Source: Niebla homalea
Lineage: Eukaryota; Ascomycota; Lecanoromycetes; Lecanorales; Ramalinaceae
NCBI GenBank assembly: GCA_019925105.1
Contig: JAHGAU010000006.1
Location: 1,302,001-1,366,000 of the forward strand
DNA length: 64,000 nt
Reading direction: 5' to 3'
Shown: positions 1 through 12,643 of the stretch, one piece after another
How the letters are laid out: each line of letters opens with the position of its first letter
How positions within the stretch are numbered: the first letter of the stretch is position 1
Made by a program: the position numbers and the translations under genes
Notes under the pieces: generated by a model
What the model saw: only the letters and a program-made list of their open reading frames with translations
Database searches by the model: none
Told to the model about the DNA's origin: nothing

Positions 1-1446
1 CTCCTCCCTCCCATCCCTCCGCCACGATTAAGCTACATCCACCCGCTCCCTGGTACAGAACCACTCAACCCCCTTGCTGCTCTCCTTCCCCCACTCCTCT
101 ACTACCTCGCCCTCCTCCTCCTTTCTCCATTCCCCTCCAAATCCCCCACATGGGTCACCCTAACCGCCATCCTCCGCAACATCCTCGCTCTCACCTCCGC
201 TGCCCTATTCATCCGCCTGCCCCTAGCCTACCACGTCCCTTTCTCCGTCGGGCTGACCTACCAACTCGCCCTCATCGGCCTCTACGGCTGCGCCCGCATT
301 GTCGACGCCTTCCTCATCTCGCGCTACTACCTCAACCGCATCCCTCGGCGGGTGCGATACCAGCACAGCGCCTCCCGCCCGCCCACACCGACCGCCCCGC
401 AGCAAACCCAACAACAACAAGAACAAGGAGAACAAGTGCCGCGGCGGGAGGACCAGAGCTACTTCGCGCAACACGTCCTGACGCCCGGCCGGGGCCAACG
501 GGTGACGCAGCACGCCCACACGGCCGCGAGCGACGGCGTGAGCGGGTGGCGGGACCGGGCCAGCTGGGCGCTCGAGCTCGAACTCTCGATGCGGGGGCAA
601 GGCTTCGCCTGGACGAGCGCGGACGTCCGGCACACGAAGCGGACGTGGCACCCCACGGCGCGGGACCGGGCGGAATCGATCGCCAAGCACGGCATCCCCG
701 TGCTGATCGCCAGTTGGGCCGTTATTCGCGGGATCTGCTCGACGTACCTGCTGGATGATGATGATGGAGGAGGGGGAGTGGGGGAGGGCGGTCGCGCGGG
801 ATTCGACGACTTGCCCTTCGCGATGCAGATTGTCTTGACGGCGGCGCTTGGCGCGTTCCTCATGGCGGCATTCAGTGTGGGGCATTCGATGTTCGCCATC
901 GCGTTGGCGCCGCTGGATCCGCACCCGCTGTCATTTTTCCCGCCGCTGTATACGTTGCGGGTGTGGGAGATCGACTCGGTCAGGTGCTTCTGGAGCTACG
1001 GATGGCATCGCCTGTTTTCGCGGTTGTTTCTGGTGTACGGCGTGTGGCCGGGCGAATGGATGGAGCGGAAATTGTTGGGCAAAGGCGGAGAGGAGCCGGC
1101 CGATGTGGGGAAGGTGATCGGGGGGTTCCTGAGCTCGGCGTTCGTGCACAGTTTTGCGGGGCATACCGTTGTCCCTGGTGGGTGGAGGAATGCGAGTGGT
1201 GAGGCATGGTTCTTCGCATTGAATGGGGTGGCGGTGATTCTTGAGGAGGCTATTGTAAGGGCTGTGAGACGCACGAGGAGGAAGGGGAAGTCCAACGACG
1301 CATCCCAAGATCCAAATGAGTTGAGCAGATGGTATGATGAAGTGATCGGTAGGATATGGTGGATTGCAGTCTTGCTCTATACCGGCAGGAATTTTGCCAG
1401 AGGCTGGGTGCTCGCTGGACTGGTCAGAGAGATGGCTTTTGCATAA
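1..1446 (+). CDS. Wax-synthase-like membrane O-acyltransferase, 5'-truncated
   Basis: The reading frame is open from the first base of the window to the stop at 1444-1446, so the start lies upstream; 481 codons are visible and no intron is needed. The N-terminal visible part is strongly hydrophobic (membrane segments within about residues 20-110), followed by a polar Pro/Gln-rich insert, then a C-terminal domain with a Phe-Trp-x-x-x-Trp-His block near 990-1010 and a Val-His-x-Phe-Ala-Gly-His block near 1143-1160. That arrangement is typical of fungal wax-synthase domain (MBOAT_2 type) proteins, which transfer acyl groups from acyl-CoA to alcohols or toxin/sterol hydroxyls in ER-type membranes. 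The substrate cannot be told from the sequence. The next gene is convergent, 111 bases away. Long overlapping ORFs on both strands here are shadows of a GC-rich frame. Confidence 0.82.
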   Translation, partial: LLPPIPPPRLSYIHPLPGTEPLNPLAALLPPLLYYLALLLLSPFPSKSPTWVTLTAILRNILALTSAALFIRLPLAYHVPFSVGLTYQLALIGLYGCARIVDAFLISRYYLNRIPRRVRYQHSASRPPTPTAPQQTQQQQEQGEQVPRREDQSYFAQHVLTPGRGQRVTQHAHTAASDGVSGWRDRASWALELELSMRGQGFAWTSADVRHTKRTWHPTARDRAESIAKHGIPVLIASWAVIRGICSTYLLDDDDGGGGVGEGGRAGFDDLPFAMQIVLTAALGAFLMAAFSVGHSMFAIALAPLDPHPLSFFPPLYTLRVWEIDSVRCFWSYGWHRLFSRLFLVYGVWPGEWMERKLLGKGGEEPADVGKVIGGFLSSAFVHSFAGHTVVPGGWRNASGEAWFFALNGVAVILEEAIVRAVRRTRRKGKSNDASQDPNELSRWYDEVIGRIWWIAVLLYTGRNFARGWVLAGLVREMAFA

Positions 1447-1557
1447 TCTCGTTTCCCCCAAAGCTTGGCTAGCTGAAGCGAAGTAGTGTATATACAGAAA
1501 TTTGGAGAGCATATAATATAGCTGTACAAGAAATGTTGGTGCGATACATGCCTGACA

Positions 1558-4500
1558 TCACCGATACCCTTGGTTCATCCATCCACCCCAATCTTCCCCA
1601 AACAACTGGTCCAAGTCTAAGCCGTGCGACCCTCTTCCCATTTGCTGCTGCTGCTGCGGCGGCGCCCAGCCTGGAGTACCACGCGCTAGAGGTAAATCAC
1701 TACTTGGTTGGCCGTCAGTACTCAGACTTAAACCTGCGGGAGACACAAACCCGCTTGGCTGTGATGACGAGGGTAAAATGTTGTAAGCAGGCACTCCTGC
1801 GTACGCTGCTGCGCTGATAGGATCATAGCCATTCGGGGCTGCTGGGCCAAAGACGTCTGGTTGAACGGGCTGTTCCTGCTTGATGTGCTGCCGATGTTCC
1901 AAAGTAGTCATTGGTTGATTAGGGTAAACGAAGGGGTCATCAGATGGAAACATCACAGAAGAGAGATCGTGGATGGGCGTGTGTAGGAAGAGCGGGTCTT
2001 GAGGACTGTGTATGGTGCCTGCAGCGGTCGGTGTGTATGAATCCTGCGACGCCTGACTGTAGGCGGGATTCATTGTCGTATTGACAGCATTGAACGACAT
2101 CGGTGGCTGCTGCCAATTCGCTCGGTGAAGTGGTGAAGTGTTAGGGCGACGTGGTGGATTGCCTTGCCCATTGGGAGGTCCATGGAGATCTGGTGCACTT
2201 TTCATCGCTTGAGACTGCTGCTCTTTCGGCCTTTTCTTGGATGAAGGAGCGTTCATTTGAGCCCCCTTGAGTCGCTCAGGTAGCTGCTCAAACAGATCCT
2301 ATATCTTTCAGTCCCCATTCTAGTATTGATCGTATCATATTGACCAGACTCACTGCAAGATGTTGTGAGCAGCGATCTGCCGCAAGACTTTTCGACGCAA
2401 GCTCCGCCAGGGTGTCCTTGCCTTCGTAGGCATCTTTTAGGACTTCAGCGCTCGTTGAGCTGTGAGCATTCTCCAGCACGTAGAAGACGAGTGAGATGAT
2501 AGCAAAGAAGGTGGTATACATGTAAAACCAGTAAGACCCATTGAGCAATGCTCTTTTCTTCATCTGGCCTGTCAAGTGGACAATGTTTCGCGAGACGCTC
2601 ACACATGCGGCAGCACACGCGTACGAACGCTGGTCAAAGCTTTTCGCTTGGATATCCTTGGATACGTAATGCAGAAAAGGCCGGTAAAGAAACATCTCGA
2701 TATGAGCATAAGCCATGCGCAAGAGGTGTTGAATGCTACCGCCTTCATCAACAGAGCCCCCTGTAGTAAAGGTTTTGGGCCACCTACCGGACAAACTCAT
2801 GTGGGACCTCACCACCAGGTCTGAAGCACTCAGGAAGATCCTCCATCCAAGCCTGGAGATCCCTCTCGATCTCGCGAATCTTCGCGTGACTCACAATGTA
2901 AGAATGGCGTTTACTTGCCTTTTTACCCTTGATCGGATAGATGTATTTGACCGTCTTGGATAGAATGACCACAATCCTTGTGTGAGCATTAAAACCTGCC
3001 ATCAATGACACATGCCCCGCAGGCATTGGTAGAATTTGATCCTCTGTGATGCATTCGTCATCGACCTCTATTGGCTGGTCTTGATCTATGTCGTCGTCAC
3101 TGAGCATCTGCGGCAGGCCCAGCAGAGCCCCTACGTAAGTATCAAGCTTTCGCACACACCAAAAGATGCGCTTCCTCGTCTCCTCCTCAATTGGGTTGAA
3201 ACTGGTCCTGACAGCTCGATGGAGGCCCATGCGGATGGCAGATCTCAGGCATATTCCTACGTGAGAGTAACAGGTACTGAGTTTGGAAGTACATTGGAGA
3301 AACATGGTCATGAACAAAACAGTCTGTAACGAGGTCAGATCCCTACAATCAGTGACATCCATCATTGACCGCGAGGTCTTGTACCAATGTGACCTGAGCA
3401 TGTGTTAGCGCACAGGCGTGCATATAATGGCTTTGAGTAGTTCTACCCTTGCTGAATAGCGTTCTGAAAGCCGTTCGTCATCAATGGGCTCTGTTCGGCC
3501 GTAGAGAAGAGTGTTCCAAGGGCGAGGGCCGAGTACAGAAGGGGCAAGAATCTCAGTTCCTCTGAGTTGAGGTTCTCCGACGGTGTATCATATACCCGAT
3601 CGAACATGGCGTAAAATGTCGGTTGATGAATGAAGCGCAGAATGGCGCATGCATCGTCAATCGCGTTCTCGCACAGGCATCGCGCAACGTCTTTCTGTGG
3701 CAGATCACTCGTGTTTGGCGACCTGGACCCAGTGGGCGATTGCACAGAGAAGGCAGAAGATTGAGATTGAACCGAGGGCGAGTCCGAATGAGCCTTTGCG
3801 CTTGGCATGGAATATTCATTAGGCTTGCCCATGAGGGTGCCAAATTGCTCGCGCATCCTGCCCAGGAACGCACGACCTGACGAATGCCCGTGAAAGTCCC
3901 AATACCCCTCATCGTCAATGTCTAGGAAACCTGTATTCTCCACCATCGATTCGAGCATGGAGTCTTTCTCAGCCTCGCCACCTGATGGGAGGCCAGGGTG
4001 CTGTGGCCACTGTGTTGGCCGGCCTGGTGATGCGGTCGACGTATCTTCGTGCTTCAGATAGGGGGCGACGTGAGGCGGTACAGCGGTATCTAAAGATGGG
4101 TCCTCAAGGTTGACGTGTGGCATGACAGTTCGAAGAACGTTTTCGGCTCGCTGCAGTTTGACCTCCAAAGCCTCAATATACTGAGGGGCTGGGTTTCGTC
4201 TCCGATTGGACGGTTGATCATATGTGCAATCTGCGCAAAGATGTTGAGCCAAGCAGCTGCATCGTCAGAATCGCGGGGCTGCAGAGGGTGACCTACCGTA
4301 GCTGTACACGGTGCAATGTGTGCAAGGCAGCTTTCCGTCGCATTTGATTTTCTTCCTTCGACACTCATCGCATGCTCGGGTTACCCGTCGTCGTTTCTGC
4401 ATGGGCACCGCTGGTATTCTAGGAGAGATGGATACGACATTGTCGACGGTGCCCGGCTGAACGGACTTTCCTCCGTTTTGAGCTGGCCAGTGAGCATCAT

Positions 4501-4579
4501 CTGCGGGCGCATCTTCCTCATAATCTGCGTCGGAAGATCCACTTGGGCTTTGAGGTGGGTGCTGCTCATGTGACATCAC
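1558..4579 (-). CDS. Zn(II)2Cys6 transcription factor, Asg1-like
   Basis: Five exons on the minus strand: 4579-4297, 4230-3447, 3393-2788, 2735-2354, 2298-1558, giving 931 residues. The zinc cluster has Cys at 70, 73, 80, 86, 89 and 96 in the Cys-x2-Cys-x6-Cys-x5-Cys-x2-Cys-x6-Cys pattern. The first intron interrupts it just before the last Cys, so exon 1 alone looks like a broken finger. The text around it (His-Cys-Thr-Val-Tyr-Ser-Tyr) matches what I recall of yeast Asg1 and its filamentous relatives. A fungal_trans domain follows, with the conserved Thr-Ser-Leu-Gln-Thr-Val-Leu and Arg-Arg/Lys-x-Phe-Trp blocks in exon 3. The C-terminus is Pro/Ser/Gln-rich and ends with a short Gln run, typical of an activation region. 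It is a nuclear DNA-binding regulator; target genes are unknown. Introns of 66, 53, 52 and 55 nt are inferred from splice consensus and continuity of the domain. Confidence 0.88.
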
Positions 4580-6033
4580 TCTGTGGCAAAGGTTGAAGCT
4601 TTAGAGAGGAGAAGAGTGAGGAATGGTGCAGGAGGGGAGAAGCGGTGTGGGTGTTGCAAGGACGACCAAGAGCACGACATGGAACTGTTTCTTTTGAACA
4701 TTGGAATCATAGCGACCTCTTATACACAAGTCAGGGGATGCAGATAATAACTCAAAGACAAGTCTGCGTGGCTCGGAGGCGGAGTTAGTGAATCAAGAAA
4801 GGCATGAGAGCAAACTGGCGAGGCTACCAAAGGTGCAATACGAGTAGCGGTAATGGCAAAATATTCTAGAAACCCAAGGTCCGTCCAGTCAGTCACCAGA
4901 GTCATGAGTGAGCAATATTTGCGAACAAGATTTGCAATGGGAATTGGGATGGTCTTTTTGAGGTTGGGATCAGCACTCTTGCATATGAGTCTTGGCTTTG
5001 CAATTGATTCGATCAGCGGTGGCTCCCGTACTCGGACCTTTTCACTACTTCTGTTCTCCTTCTACCAGAGGCAGCGGAGGTACATGCGCAATCCACCCTG
5101 CACAGAACACTAAATAGCTGCACATTATCAATCAACCATGTTTCCCCACAACCAGGATACCCAACACGCCCAGGATCTCGTCGGACTCCCAACGATAGAG
5201 CTCAGGTACGGAACAGTGTCGGGTCAGCTCAACTTGGGTTGATATTTGGTTGTAGATGTGACCTCATGCATCACCATTTCCCCTGCAGCTCGATCCGCCA
5301 TACGGAATAGACTATAAATTATAGTATCCACCTAGTGTCGGTAGAGGTCCCTTCGGCGGCTTGACGTTTCCACCGCGGAGGCCATACAACAGAGCCTCCA
5401 TGGACCAAAGAGGATTAGAACTGAGAAGTGATACCGACAACTCGGATTCCATCGACCTTGACGTTCTATTTCCGGCAGATATCATGTGCGCCAAGAAGAT
5501 CGCTCTTCGAAGTGAGCCCACTGCGGCAGCTAAAACATCTTGGCTTCTTGGTATAAATCTTGGCTCTTGGCGGAGTATGACATGTTGAAGATCGGATGCA
5601 TAGCCTTACTAGTAATCCATGAATCAAGAATGAGAAAATAGACGTTTCCACAATAATTGTCATCTCATCACTGTTGCGGGGTATGTCCAGTGGATCCCGT
5701 AAGAGCGGAAATGGAACCACGCTAGGCCTTGGCAAAAAAGTAGCGCTGTCGATCAAAGTGGCGGCACTTTACTTCTCCGTGATACTGTACATGTACTCTT
5801 GCGAGCGCTTCTTCTCCCTGGAGGCCTGGACGTCTCTTGAGAGGTCGGAACCTGAAATAGTGCTTCTCGGTCATGCTATGTTGCGAGCCTAGCAAAACAT
5901 GCGACTTGAAAGTGTTTGATTATTGGACCGGAGAAGTGCAAAATTTCCAATGGGATATCACTGAGACGCTAACAACAAGTTGGGGTATCACAAGTCCAAA
6001 CAACCATTACACGACTCCCATGCCACGCTATCC
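4580..6033. other. Intergenic region upstream of the Asg1-like gene
   Basis: About 1.45 kb between the start of the Asg1-like gene and the 3' end of the Sip3-like gene. It must hold the promoter of the former near 4580-4900. Short ORFs occur in several frames (for example 4853-5113 and 5466-5756), but none resembles a known protein or joins across plausible splice sites. I see no repeat or RNA gene. Confidence 0.5.
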
Positions 6034-9000
6034 TCACAGCTCCAGAGTACGAGCATTTTCAGCCCGGCAGCTGTTGCAATAGTCCTCGTACCACTCATTG
6101 ACCTCGGCTCTCCTCTTCAATGTCATGTTGAGGGAACTGTCGGTCTCCCGATGACTACCTTCGCCTTCGCGAGGCGGCTCATTGTGCCTCCCCTTCAGTA
6201 GGGCACCTACTTGTTCACATCGGTCGTTCTCACTAACCAGCCATCTCTGCCACTCCGCTGTCAGTAATTCTTTCTCGATACTATTGACCACCCGTAAAGC
6301 CACGAGAAGATCATGACGGCGGAACCCTAGGTATTGCCGCGATCGTTGTAAGTCAAGAGTCATGGGCGCACGGGATTTTGCAGAAGATGGCGCTGAAGTC
6401 GCAAGATCGTTGCCAGCATCCGAGAGACTCATGATATCATCGAAGGTATCTCGGCATCTCGAGGAATGTCTCTCTTCTGAGAGTACAGAGGGTGTCCTCA
6501 GGGCGGTGGCATGGTCAATGTCATGCAGGAAGATGGCCTTGCTCATCCTGTGGCCAGATCCAACACCCAGCCTCGACATGTATCTGACAGCCTTTCGCTC
6601 CTGCCACCATCTCGAGGTATTCCGTGGCGAGAGTACCAGGTTGACTAGGATGCTGAGTCCGAGCAACATCAGGATAAGCGAATTGGCAGTGACAGTATTC
6701 CAGCTCCACCGAATGCACTTGCCCATGACTTGAAACATCGACATTGCCACCGTCTCTAAGAAAGACCCTGAAACATTCAGTAGGATACTCGCCAGACTTT
6801 GTGGTTTCCTGCTTCGGCGTAATCTTGCAGCTAGAGGAGTATCAGTGCCAGCAAATTCCGAAACCTGGGTTTGCTGCCCAATCTGTCCAAAAATTGCAAT
6901 GGCCTTCTTCGTACGACCGTGTGCTCCCACTAGCCTTTTGACTTGATCTGACAGAAGGTCGACCAGATCGAGCGCATCAAGCCTCATGTCCTGCAAGGCA
7001 ATTCTTTGAATGAGGTTGCTGGCTAGGGGCAAAGGGCCGCTCGACCAGTCAACCTTTATGAACACCGCGAGCTTGCATCTGGATTTTGCAACGTGTGTGA
7101 TGACAATTTTGCTGAGCAGTATGAAGTCCTTGCGAAAAGGCAGATGCCATGGCGTCTTCTGATCGGATACACAATAGAGCAAGTGCTCCGTAGCAGAGTC
7201 GATGACCTGCTGATCTAGCACTCGTGCTCTACGGACTCGCCCTGCGGCAACTTGGTCAGTAATGTGCCTAATATTATCCTGCATTAAGAGTGCTTACGCA
7301 ACCAGTCGAGATACTCAATTTCATATTCGAACTCTCGCTGCAAGTGTCCTTGATCTGGTCTTGTCCACGGTGCTTGACGGACGTCTATCTCTGTTAGCTT
7401 AGTGGGCCTTTGGTATCGCGAGATGTATCCACTCACGTTGTCCTTGACGTTCATGATAGAGAAGCTGCCAGACGGCACTCCGATCTCCGAACATAACGTG
7501 GAAGAGGGCTTTGGGGCTGATATCAAATTCCTTCTCGATGACTTTCTCGTCCATACTAGAAGGAGTAAAAGTGACTGGCTGCTTTGGAAGCTTGAACGAT
7601 TTATCCTTCTTGATTCCATCCGAGGGGCTAGCATCACCATAAAGCCCGCGATCGATGAGGACGCTGGTTCTCAAATCTCTGTGATCTCGATGGGACCCTT
7701 GCTTGGTTGGAGTCGAGCTTCCATCAAATGGCGTATTGATTGATACATTCTCCCAGCCGTTCTCACTAGGGCTGCTACCCGCGTCGTCATGCTCCATCAT
7801 GATGAGCTTTTTCATTATCTCCTCGGTCGTGCCAACCTCAGTAGTTGCATTCTTTACCAAGAAGCTGAGGCGTCTTTGTAGTAATTTGAGAGGTTCAAGG
7901 AAGGTCTTGATAGTGATGCGAGAAAATCCGGAAATCTTCGATTCTTCTTTGAGGTGGAGAAATACAACGTCCCAATCTCGTCCACTTGCAGCAGTGACTT
8001 CCCCTATCGAATCAAGGCGAAGGGACGAGGTCATAGTCATGCCGCAATGATTGCTGTAGAAATAAATATCTCCTGGCGTAACATAAATCCTGCCCGGGAA
8101 CTCTTGTTGGTCGTTGGGATTCCACGTAGCTTTGAAAACCAGCACGACCTTCTCGTCAGGTCGAACGTTGGGAAAGAGCAAACGGAATTGCGCATCTTGT
8201 GTCTTTAATTGAAGAGGATAGTAGTTTGAATAATCAAGAGATGATGTTTTCAGAGCAGGTAGTGTGTGCAAATTGGCCCCTTCAAGGCTGCTTGTCTTCC
8301 TATGAGGAGAGATAGCGGGCGGAAGAGAGCTTGATGAGTTGATGCTAGTAAGTGTTGGTGGTGCATACTCTGCAACATCATCTCCGCCGCCAGAAAAAGT
8401 CTTCGGAGTGGAAGGACGCGGCTGTCTGTCGTCTCCGACTTCGCCCCTTTCCAGCCTGTTCAAGAACCCCCAGTTGGTGCTCCCCCAAACATTTGCAAGA
8501 AGGCCGCTTGGTACGCCACCAGACGAAGTCGGCCTGCCGAGGCTGATACCGCGCTCGCCATTCACAATTACCGCGACATTGCTCAGATTTGTCGGCGCGG
8601 GTGGGTTTGCAAGCGTGTTAGGAGCCAAGGTAGACGTAGGCATTTCGCGAATAGTGGCTAGGGGCGTAGAGACCTTGCGGGTATTAGTCGGCTCTGGTGA
8701 GGGTGGGACCGGTAGCTGTCCTCCACCAATAGCCATCGAGCTATGGCTTGCAGCAATGAGGCTTGCTATGCCACCCCCTGAAAGGCCGGGGCTTGCCAAT
8801 GGACTTGTTGTAGAGGTTGTGGCAGACTTCCTGTGCAAGTCTAACTTAGACATCAATCGTGATGCAGGGTCTCGAGCAGCATCGCTCGTTCCATCTAGAG
8901 CCGAACTACGACGGCTAGCAGTGACATCAAAGCTGTTCCTCGATGACAGGTCCACTGTAGGAACAGGTAAGGTGGAGCTTCGATCGACGCCAGCGCTGGC

Positions 9001-10432
9001 AGTGGAATCATCGGCAGACTGGGATATACCAGCATCCGCTGCACTCGCTGCAAATTCAGGTGCACTCGGAGGTGTTATTGCAAAAGCAGGGTCTCGACTT
9101 TTCACTGCTACCGATGAGGACTCGGTGCTGCTGGGATCTTCTAGAGCCTTTCGTTTCGCCACCTCAAAAGTAGAAAGCCACTCGTTGAGCTCCGGCAGAG
9201 TTTCAGCTTGAATGACGATCGTTGTATCCTTGGTCTTGACTTCGAAGACGAATCTTCGATCCTCGGAGTTGGACTGCCTCACATTGCATAGTAAGACCCC
9301 GATTTTTTCGCTCTCCTCGACTGCACCGGACCGAGACCCCTGAATTAGCCAGCCGAAGATACCATTTTTTACATAGAACCAACGTCTCAGCCAAACGGTC
9401 CGGGAAGGCTTTCCAGTCACAGTCCTCAAGTTCAGCCAGCTCTGCTTCTCAGCTTTGCCAGAACGAGATTTGGTAAGATTCAAGTGTAGTGCTGACAGTG
9501 AGGGGCCTCTTTGCTTCGTGACCGAATTCGAGTCGACAGCATAGTCTTCGAGCTCACGTGAAGGACGAATGGCTATTTCGGCACTTTGCTCTATTGTTCT
9601 TCGTGCGTTTTGAAGCTCTTTGCGAAAAGCTTTCTCCCCATTCTCCATCTCGCGACTCCATCCTCTGACCCTATCAATGTCTGATCCCCATTTGCCTGCT
9701 AAGCTGGGCTGAGCGAGTTTGCTGTCGCGCATTTCGCGCCACTGATCGGAGAAGACCTTAACAAGCATCTTGTCTAAACTCATTCTCAGTTGAGGCGCGG
9801 CTTCACTAAAGTCCATTGAAAATTTTAAGTAGGCTTTCCGGGCTTCATGCAATTGGAAGGCATCCTCTCTCAATGATGAGGGCTCCTTTGTCTTTGCTTG
9901 CATAGCATATCGAGATTGCAGTGCATCCATTTGCTTCTGCGCGGCCTCAACGTTGCGCTTCAGATCCTTGAATGATTGAAGATCATTTTGCATGAAAGCC
10001 TTGATTGGTTCCACCATGTTGCTCTCCATCTTCCTAATACCCGAAAGGGCAGCAGTCCAGAACTCTCGAGCGCCCTCTCCATACCTTTTCATTGCGAGCA
10101 ATGTATAATCATGATCGAGGACTGCCTCGGATATATGTAGTGGAGGCACATTTTGCGCGAGGAAATGATTGACCAAGGATTCGAATGGCCCAGACTCGTT
10201 TGTCAGCTTGGTGACAGATCGATAATAGCCATGGAGCCATTTTTCGAGTAGTTCTACGTGCTCGGCGAGATGTGTGAATCCCGCCCGAAATGTCGGAGAA
10301 TCTAGAGCAGCTTCCTTCAATCCAACTGGACTGCGAATCTGTTGGCACACCGTAAACAAAGAATATAGTTGGTCATTTCACTTACATCAACGTGATGGGC
10401 TTTGCCGTCACTTCAATGTTCGAAACAGCCAT
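6034..10432 (-). CDS. Sip3/Lam-type BAR-PH-GRAM-VASt protein
   Basis: Four exons: 10432-10386, 10330-7437, 7390-7298, 7241-6034; 1413 residues. The 15-codon first exon is needed to give the family's N-terminus before Pro-Val-Gly-Leu-Lys-Glu. Domains in order: BAR-like helical region (about 20-250), PH domain (about 310-410, with the Trp-Leu-Arg-Arg-Trp-Phe-Tyr-Val core), a Ser/Thr/Pro-rich linker, GRAM domain (about 740-860), VASt/StART-like domain (about 960-1130, Lys-Thr-Pro-Trp-His-Leu-Pro-Phe motif), and one hydrophobic segment near 1188-1206. This is the architecture of yeast Sip3/Ysp1 (Lam3/Lam1), ER-anchored proteins of membrane contact sites that move sterol between ER and plasma membrane. 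The family was first named for interaction with Snf1 kinase. The start is divergent from the KRI1 gene over 231 bp. Orthology to Sip3 is inferred from architecture; domain calls are by eye. Confidence 0.9.
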
Positions 10433-10663
10433 CGCAACAACGGTTTCATGCCATGTAGGCCATGTAAGGGCTCGTAAGGGTTAGTGATAATCCATCTCCA
10501 AAGTCCTCCGTCTGCGAAGCATGGCTGGACAGGAGACGACGAAATGACGTTGTTCTTGCCTTGCCTACCCCCGAGGTTCAAAAACGGACGGGAAAATGTT
10601 TCCCCGCTTGTGACGCATTTTTGGTGGATAAAACGCACGATCTCAGCTATACTTCCAAACGCT
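10433..10663. promoter_or_regulatory. Divergent promoter, Sip3-like gene and KRI1
   Basis: Only 231 bp separate the two start codons, so both promoters share this stretch. It contains neither a clear TATA box nor an obvious ribosome-biogenesis motif that I can name. Confidence 0.6.
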
Positions 10664-12643
10664 ATGGCATTCACCAACGGCTCCAAGCGCAAACCGTCTG
10701 GTCGCCCTGGGGGTCAATCTTCCCCCAAGAAAATCAAAGCTTTGCTGGATGAGGAAAGCTCGGAAGAAGAAAGAGGCGGGGTTACGCTCCCAGACGGATA
10801 TTCGCTCAATATCAATGAAGATTTCGCGAAGAGGTTTGAGCACAACAAGAAGCGGGAGGAGCTACACAAATGTGAGCCAACACCGTTTATTTCAGGAGGC
10901 TGCTAAACAAATTTAGTGGAAGAGAAGTACGGTCCAGCTACTGCAGCCGAGACCAAGCGGAGCAGCGCTGGTGTCGTTGACCGAGATGAATCCGAATCTG
11001 AGTCTAGCTCAGACTCCGAGGAAGAAGACGATGAGGGCATACTGGCATCTGAAGTATTAGACAAGCAAATACAGGCGACTCTGGATGCTATCCGGCAGAA
11101 AGATCCCCGGGTCTACGATCAAGATGTGCAATTCTTCAGCTCTGAAGAAGCATTGCGGCAGGAGGGATCCAATGCAAAGTCGAGAATCCCCAAGCCAATG
11201 CATCTCAGCGAATATCATCGCAGAAATCTTCTCGACGGGGGCCCACCTGCTTCAGAGTCTACCTTGCCCACTTACGATGAGCAGCAAGAACGTGTCAAAA
11301 ATGATTTGGTCAAGGAGATGCACGCAGCAGCAGAGCGCGATGAAGACGAAGGGAGCATTGGGGATGGGCAGACAAATGATTTTCTGGTCGCCAAGGCTCC
11401 AAGCACTGAGGCCTTGAACCAGGGCAATCGCGTCAATGATAGGCTCCAAGAATCTGATGTTGCGCTTGCCGATCAAGATCCTCAACATTATCTCTCGAAA
11501 TACATGTCAAGTCGAGCCTGGCTGCCGAACGAGGCCTCAAGGTTCCAACCTTTCGAGTCGGACGATGAAGAAGAGGACCAAAAAGCCGAAGATTTCGAAG
11601 AGGCATATAATTTGCGATTCGAAGATCCAACGAAATCCAACGAAGTATTGATGTCTCATGCAAGAGATACCGCCGCCAGATACTCGGTCCGAAAAGAGGA
11701 CCTGAATCCTCGAAAAAGAGCTAGGGAGACAGAGCGAGCAAAGAATGAGGCTTCAAGACAAGTACGCAGTGAAGAGAAGGCAAGGTTTCGGAAGCTGAAG
11801 ATTGCGGAAGCAGAGGCCAAGGTGAAGAAGATCCAAGAAGCAGCTGGGCTTCAAGGGGGCTCCCTTGGAGACGAGGAATGGTCTACATTCCTTGAAGAGG
11901 GCTGGAGTGATGATCAGTGGGAGGCGCATATGAACAAAAAATTTGGCGTGACGTATTACGATGATCGGGGTGATGATGAAGACAACCTTGGTGAAGCCCC
12001 GAGTAAGAAGGTGAAGAAGCCAAAATGGGAGAACGATATCGACATCAACGACATTGTTCCTGAGTTTACCTCCAAGGAAGAGACGAATACTTTCGATCTG
12101 ACAGAAGACTCTGATATTGATGAGACAACTTCACAAGCACTATTGCCTATGGGCGATGCCGACACTGAGCAAAAGCTTCCCGGAAAATCTCGAGAGCAAG
12201 TGAAGAAGGGAGAACGGCAACAAAGACGGAAGATTGAGAGGATTGTTGATGAACAGATGGACACTGAGGAAACAATGTCAAATTTCAGCAAGAAGCACAA
12301 CGGAATTTTTCGATACCGAGATACCTCTCCTACTGCCTTTGGGATGAATGCCAGAGATATCTTGATGGCATCTGACGTTCAATTGAATCAGTATGCTGGC
12401 CTCAAAAAGTTGGCGGCCTTCCGTGATTCTGATAAGAAGCGGAAAGACAAGAAGAAGCTTGGAAAGAAAGCAAGACTGAGGCAGTGGAGGAAAGACACCT
12501 TTGGTAATGAAGACGGACCTCGACAAAGCTTTACCAAAGTCCTTACAGGAAAAGATGCAAGAGCATTGCCTCGTCACCAAAAGGGCCAAGGCCATGGCGG
12601 CGTTGATGTCAAGAGCGATAAGAAGCGAGCAAAGAAGAAATAG
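10664..12643 (+). CDS. KRI1: Ribosome biogenesis protein Kri1
   Basis: Two exons, 10664-10871 and 10917-12643, separated by a 45-nt GT..AG intron; 644 residues. The intron removes a run that would end the first frame, and the join gives Leu-Glu-Glu-Lys-Tyr. The protein is highly charged, with Ser/Asp/Glu runs near residues 90-110 and basic coiled regions. Two blocks identify Kri1: Lys-Asp-Pro-Arg-Val-Tyr-Asp in the N-terminal half, and the C-terminal Phe-Arg-Tyr-Arg, then Phe-Gly-Met-Asn-Ala-Arg-Asp-Ile-Leu, then Leu-Lys-Lys block. Kri1 is a nucleolar partner of the KH protein Krr1 and is needed for 40S (18S rRNA) processing. The tail is Lys-rich and suits nucleolar targeting. The ATG chosen begins Met-Ala-Phe-Thr-Asn-Gly; an in-frame ATG at 10484 would run through promoter sequence and is unlikely. 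Confidence 0.93.

Noticed and set aside
223..924. A 233-codon minus-strand ORF opposite the acyltransferase gene
   Set aside because: It is a shadow of a GC-rich coding frame; the plus frame carries the membrane segments and family motifs, while the minus frame is Arg/Pro/Gly-rich without motifs.
8339..9211. A 290-codon plus-strand ORF inside the Sip3-like gene
   Set aside because: It lies opposite the Ser/Thr/Pro-rich linker of the Sip3-like protein; long antisense frames are expected there, and it has no recognisable domain or splice context.
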